This document shows positions 7,901 through 10,312 of a stretch of 10,312 nt of DNA, piece by piece. This DNA comes from CAZLGM01 sp964558875 (GTDB taxonomy: Bacteria; Desulfobacterota; Desulfobulbia; Desulfobulbales; Desulfocapsaceae). Location: assembly GCA_964558875.1 (NCBI GenBank), contig CAZLGM010000118.1, positions 1 through 10,312 of the forward strand. The letters are read 5' to 3'. Each line of letters begins with the position of its first letter. Position 1 is the first letter of the stretch. Position numbers and translations under genes: made by a program. Below the pieces are notes generated by a model. It had not been told where the DNA came from, searched no databases, and saw nothing but the letters and a program-made list of their open reading frames with translations.

Positions 7901-10312
7901 CTAACAAATAATAGTGCATCAGACAGTGGTGGAGGGATATATACTGAAACATCTGCAGGTGGAGCGTTGACCATCAATGGTGCCACCACCTTTACAGGGA
8001 ACGACGCACAATGGGGAGGAGCTGCGAACGTCCATGCTTACAATAATGGGGTGGTAGGTATTGCCAACTCAACATTCTCAACGAATACGGCAACATCTGG
8101 CGGCGGTATGTTTGTCAAGGCTGAGGATAGTGCGTCAATAACTGTTAATGCTGCCGCTCTAACAAATAATAGTGCAACAGGCAGCGGTGGGGGGATTTAT
8201 GCTGTAGCTAATACAGGTGGTGCATTAACCATTAATGGCGCCACCACCTTTACCGGGAATGATGCTCAGTGGGGAGGAGGCGCATCTTTCAGTGCTGAAA
8301 CAAATGGAGTGATAAGCATTTCTGACTCAACTTTCTTAACAAATACAGCAACCGGTGGAGGTGGTTTGAATTCAATTAGTGGAAACAACGGAACTATCAC
8401 TATTGACAACACCACTTTTTCCACAAACACGACAACCGGTGGAGGTGGCGGGATTCGAGCCGAGTCAAAAGATGGTGGTATACTGAATATCACTAATAAT
8501 TCAGGATTTATCGGTAATATGGCCGGTAGTTTTGGCGGCGGTGTCTATATCTATGCCACTAATAGCGGTTCAGCAACCATAGATCAGTCAACTTTTTTCC
8601 AAAACAGCTCAACTGGCTCTTCAGGTGGAGGTGTCTGCGTCGATTTGACCGGTAATGGTACGACGACCATCGATAATTCCACCTTCACGGATAACAGTGC
8701 CAATGTTTCCGGCGGTGGTATCTATTTCTATTCCACAAACAGCGGTACAGGTACGGTTGCCAATTCGACCTTCAGCCAGAATAGTGCAAATAATTTTGGC
8801 GGCGGATTATACGGTAAAGGCGAGAACAGCTTCAAACTCAACATAAACACCAGTACATTTGATGACAATATAGCCGATTCCGGCGGTGGTATCTGTATCG
8901 ATATGGCCAGTAACAGTGTGGCCAAGATTGATGGTTCCACACTGAGTGATAACCAGGCCACATCCTTTGGTGGCGGTATTTATGCCTATACGGTAACCGC
9001 TACGGTGATGGTTCAGAATTCAACCTTGTCGGCAAACAGTGGAGATCAGGGCGGAGGTATATGCAGCGATGCCCGTTCCAGCGGAACAATCAATCTGACC
9101 AACTCCACTGTTGCCTTTAACACAGCGACTGCCACAGGAGGCGGTGTCTATGTATATGCCGAAACCGGCGGTATCAATAGAATCCGTTCTTCCATTATCG
9201 GCAACAACAGCGTTGGTGCAACCAAGGATGATTTGCTTGATAGCTCAACCACACTGGCAGTTGATTATTCACTGATTGAATCTGCAAACGGTCACAGTGT
9301 AGCCAATGGCACCAATATTGTCGGAAAAGACCCAAGACTTGATCCTCTGGCTGACAACGGCGGTCCAACCCAGACCCATGCGTTGCTGGCAACCAGTCCT
9401 GCACTTGATGCCGGTTCCAACCCCTATGGCTTGCCTACAGATCAGCGGGGGACGGGTTATCCAAGGGATAACGGTACTGGTATTGATATGGGGGCCTTTG
9501 AAGACCCTGACGGCCGACCGGCAGAAGACGGTCAGAATACCACAGTCAATGGCACTCAGAACCAGCCTGTCAGCATAGTGTTGGGAGACAATCCAAAACA
9601 GCAGACCTGGATCCATGTGTTTCCTACCGACGACTTTAAAATCGGCGATCCTTTTGGCAATCAGTCTCAGCAGAACAGGTTCGGCAGCGGAAAAGTCCCA
9701 GATGGCATGAGCTGGCTGGATGATTTTCTGGCTGATCTTAATCAGACAGGAGGCATTGCTTCAACCGGTAATATTGGAGACGGCAGTATAACACTTTTTA
9801 ATGTCGATCCACTGTTTACTGACTGGATGAACGAGTTGGTGATGAGCGGCAAAACAGAGGTTATCCTTGATCTTGAAGAGTTCTATAAACTGTTAACCGG
9901 AGAACCCTCCGTACCTACTACACCTGGCAGCGGCAAGATTCCCACCGGTCCCACTGTGAATCAATCTCAACTCAATATGGAACCCTCTTCAGGCGATCAA
10001 TCCCCACCGTCTCCGGGTGGCGGCAAAACCGAACCGCCAGTATTTCAGCCTCCCACATCCGGAAAAACCGAACCTGAACGTCCATCCCCTGTTGGCGGTA
10101 AAATACCCGCTCAACCTATTGGCCAGCAATTTGTTCAACCGGGCGGTTCTCCAGTCGGTCAGAGTCAGCCTCCTTTACCGTCAGGCGGTAAGACTGAACC
10201 CACACCTCCGCAGTTCCAGGTTCCCGGCAAAATCGAACCGGGTATCCCACCCACTGGCGGTAAGATTCCCACCGGTCCTACTGTGAATCAATCTCAACTT
10301 AATATGGAACCC
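4925..10312 (+). CDS. Giant DUF4347/beta-helix surface protein, 3' end outside window
   Basis: One frame is open for 1796 codons from ATG 4925 to the right edge; I read it codon by codon and found no stop or frameshift. Order of parts: residues 1-17 (MAIYLLEDRILFDAAGP), an LEPR-XLL-like motif found at the N-terminus of large surface proteins; 18-150, an Asp/Glu/Gln/Ser-rich linker; 151-294, a DUF4347 domain with IHIFSHGG (H203, H207) and LYGCKIA (C250); 315-345, a CSLREA-like segment (DTLREAIEKAASGDTI); 430-1410, about 34 rungs of roughly 29 residues (pattern STFSxNxAxxxGGG), a Pmp-like right-handed beta-helix; 1467-1526, a choice-of-anchor-Q-like segment (DNGGPTQTHALL to GAFE); 1529-1660, unrecognised; 1661-1796, Pro/Gly-rich with repeated GK(I/T)(E/P). 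No classical signal peptide is visible, so the export route is unknown; a type I or other C-terminal signal would lie beyond the window. An extracellular adhesin or matrix protein is the likely role. Expression is probably sigma-54 dependent. Confidence 0.93.
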   Translation, partial: MAIYLLEDRILFDAAGPSDADIADDVNQQNHDPVEAEPDQPDVPAAGDKEEHQEEKTADSRSESQQAKSGDQQEENNNESQSDADSQDQSADEKADTESDTPAEETEQTAAESDANQEQDSPEAAADSSDSSDGTDEESITIDEQVEEQTEIVFVSDSLIDKEAIVQAMEKEDAEVIIVDSSQSGLDLISSTLAGRDNVASIHIFSHGGDGHFILGTDVIDSAALDVNKEKFQSWASAMTEDGDINLYGCKIAQSTSGEEFVNKLAELTRADVAASTDDTGSPSTGGNWQLEYTAGIVSSGLSMNNVQTASLLPTYTVDSLADDNDGVWGNSHDTLREAIEKAASGDTINFSVAGTITIDSALGELKIYKNLTINGANQITLNGNDAGTKSRIFNISDGNNSNHLDISLTGLTLEYGEAGAGGAVYCMENLTVTNCTFYKNTATYSGGAIIASNSNGGTNTTITNCTFTENSGQWGGAVAVRAVNGTATITDSTFSSNTASDEGGGLNSFVGSNGTITVDNTTFSNNTATNDGGGLWIDNRLGGTANIVNNSSFSNNSAANGGGATIETREGGITSISDTTFTSNTTTTGFGAGLYCWISSGGSTSVNNAAFSSNTASSNGGGLVSSVTGVGTSFSLSNSDFTNNTSTNSYGGGMNIVASDSATVTIDTITASNNSASSSGGGAYIGANTSGAVTINGATFSGNSAQDGAGAHIWSYNGGTNTISGSTFSNNTATDDAGGIYARAWDSGVTTIDTTTFTSNSAVNRGGGVFAYSYHSTSGQGTLNTTNSTFNGNIANYGGGLYCYARHESTQTVDNGTFLNNTGNTQGGGLYVYGRDDATVTIDNNSTFTTNSANNAGGGAHVNANNNSQIIFNTATFTGNTSNSNGGGMNIRANHSATLTLNTVVLTNNSATTSGGGIFLRANTTDGVLTINDTTFTGNNAQWGGAVFVNADNSGVVNITNSTFSTNTATSGGGMLINASNDATLTINAATLTNNSASDSGGGIYTETSAGGALTINGATTFTGNDAQWGGAANVHAYNNGVVGIANSTFSTNTATSGGGMFVKAEDSASITVNAAALTNNSATGSGGGIYAVANTGGALTINGATTFTGNDAQWGGGASFSAETNGVISISDSTFLTNTATGGGGLNSISGNNGTITIDNTTFSTNTTTGGGGGIRAESKDGGILNITNNSGFIGNMAGSFGGGVYIYATNSGSATIDQSTFFQNSSTGSSGGGVCVDLTGNGTTTIDNSTFTDNSANVSGGGIYFYSTNSGTGTVANSTFSQNSANNFGGGLYGKGENSFKLNINTSTFDDNIADSGGGICIDMASNSVAKIDGSTLSDNQATSFGGGIYAYTVTATVMVQNSTLSANSGDQGGGICSDARSSGTINLTNSTVAFNTATATGGGVYVYAETGGINRIRSSIIGNNSVGATKDDLLDSSTTLAVDYSLIESANGHSVANGTNIVGKDPRLDPLADNGGPTQTHALLATSPALDAGSNPYGLPTDQRGTGYPRDNGTGIDMGAFEDPDGRPAEDGQNTTVNGTQNQPVSIVLGDNPKQQTWIHVFPTDDFKIGDPFGNQSQQNRFGSGKVPDGMSWLDDFLADLNQTGGIASTGNIGDGSITLFNVDPLFTDWMNELVMSGKTEVILDLEEFYKLLTGEPSVPTTPGSGKIPTGPTVNQSQLNMEPSSGDQSPPSPGGGKTEPPVFQPPTSGKTEPERPSPVGGKIPAQPIGQQFVQPGGSPVGQSQPPLPSGGKTEPTPPQFQVPGKIEPGIPPTGGKIPTGPTVNQSQLNMEP
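6212..9153 (+). repeat. About 34 tandem beta-helix rung repeats within the surface protein
   Basis: Each unit is about 29 residues (80-93 bases) and follows the pattern T-hydrophobic-x-hydrophobic-x-N-(S/T)-T-F-(S/T)-x-N-(S/T)-A-x(2-4)-G-G-G-aromatic. Examples are DNTTFSNNTATNDGGGLW near 6480 and DNSTFTDNSANVSGGGIY near 8670. The final, degenerate rung (RIRSSIIGNNSVG) follows near 9180. The pattern fits chlamydial Pmp-like and related parallel beta-helix repeats. Most rungs are diverged at the nucleotide level, which points to an old array with local recent duplication. Confidence 0.85.
7646..8370 (+). repeat. 258-base three-rung super-repeat, nearly three copies
   Basis: The landmark ACAAATAATAGTGCA occurs at 7646, 7904 and 8162, exactly 258 bases (86 codons) apart. 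Each copy carries the same three-rung order: an (L)TNNSA..SGGGI rung, a TFTGNxAQWGG rung, and an NSTFSTNTATSGGGM-type rung. The third copy is more diverged at its end, and the register is lost after about 8370. It indicates recent expansion of the beta-helix by three-rung blocks. Confidence 0.85.
9935..9985 (+). repeat. C-terminal 51-base direct repeat, copy 1
   Basis: Encodes KIPTGPTVNQSQLNMEP. It matches 10262-10312 at 49 of 51 bases; both differences are synonymous third-position C/T changes. The copies are 327 bases (109 codons) apart. Confidence 0.9.
10262..10312 (+). repeat. C-terminal 51-base direct repeat, copy 2 (ends at window edge)
   Basis: Second copy of the segment at 9935-9985, encoding the same 17 residues. 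It ends because the window ends, so the identity may extend further right. Between the copies lie further GK(I/T)(E/P) motifs (for example GGKTEPPV, GGKIPAQP, GGKTEPTP), which suggests a 109-residue unit that continues outside the window. Confidence 0.9.

Noticed and set aside
6238..8961. Several minus-strand Pro/Val-rich ORFs (e.g. 6238-6810, 7507-7989, 8266-8493, 8728-8961)
   Set aside because: They are antisense readings of the Gly-rich rung repeats: GGN codons read backwards give Pro. They have no RBS or domain signature and lie entirely inside the long plus-strand gene.
6212..9153. Regular repeats considered as a CRISPR array
   Set aside because: Units are coding, diverged and in frame throughout with a beta-helix consensus; there are no identical repeats with unique spacers.

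Overview
The window looks like a chromosomal region of a Gram-negative bacterium, most likely a Desulfobacterota (former Deltaproteobacteria) species. The pointers are a sigma-54-dependent two-component system, a very large surface-type protein with an LEPR-XLL-like N-terminus, a DUF4347 domain, beta-helix rungs and a choice-of-anchor-Q-like segment, moderate GC content, and a sigma-54 (-24/-12) promoter. The assignment below class level cannot be made from the sequence alone.

Layout. Bases 1-235 hold the 5' end of a minus-strand gene of unknown function that runs off the left edge. A roughly 300-base gene-free stretch (236-537) contains a probable terminator. Then come two minus-strand genes in one operon: a membrane sensor histidine kinase (start 4387, stop 1892) followed after 4 bases by an NtrC-type response regulator (start 1887, stop 538). 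A 537-base divergent intergenic region (4388-4924) follows; it contains a striking near-perfect 60-base inverted repeat (4733-4792) and a textbook sigma-54 promoter (4864-4880). From 4925 to the right edge one uninterrupted plus-strand reading frame of 1796 codons encodes the N-terminal part of a giant surface-type protein. It has no stop codon inside the window, so it is easily missed by ORF listings that require one; many shorter ORFs overlapping it are out-of-frame or antisense shadows of its repeats.

The giant protein reads, in order: an LEPR-XLL-like N-terminal motif, an acidic low-complexity linker, a DUF4347 domain with SHG and YGC motifs, a CSLREA-like beta-helix entry segment, about 34 short Asn/Thr/Gly-rich beta-helix rungs, a choice-of-anchor-Q-like segment, an unrecognised spacer, and a Pro/Gly/Lys repeat tail that is still repeating at the window edge.

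How it may work together (inference): the kinase and NtrC-type activator are encoded divergently from a gene with a canonical sigma-54 promoter, and a large dyad lies about 130 bases upstream of the predicted transcription start, where enhancer sites of such activators normally sit. The simplest model is a dedicated envelope-sensing two-component system that switches on the giant surface protein.
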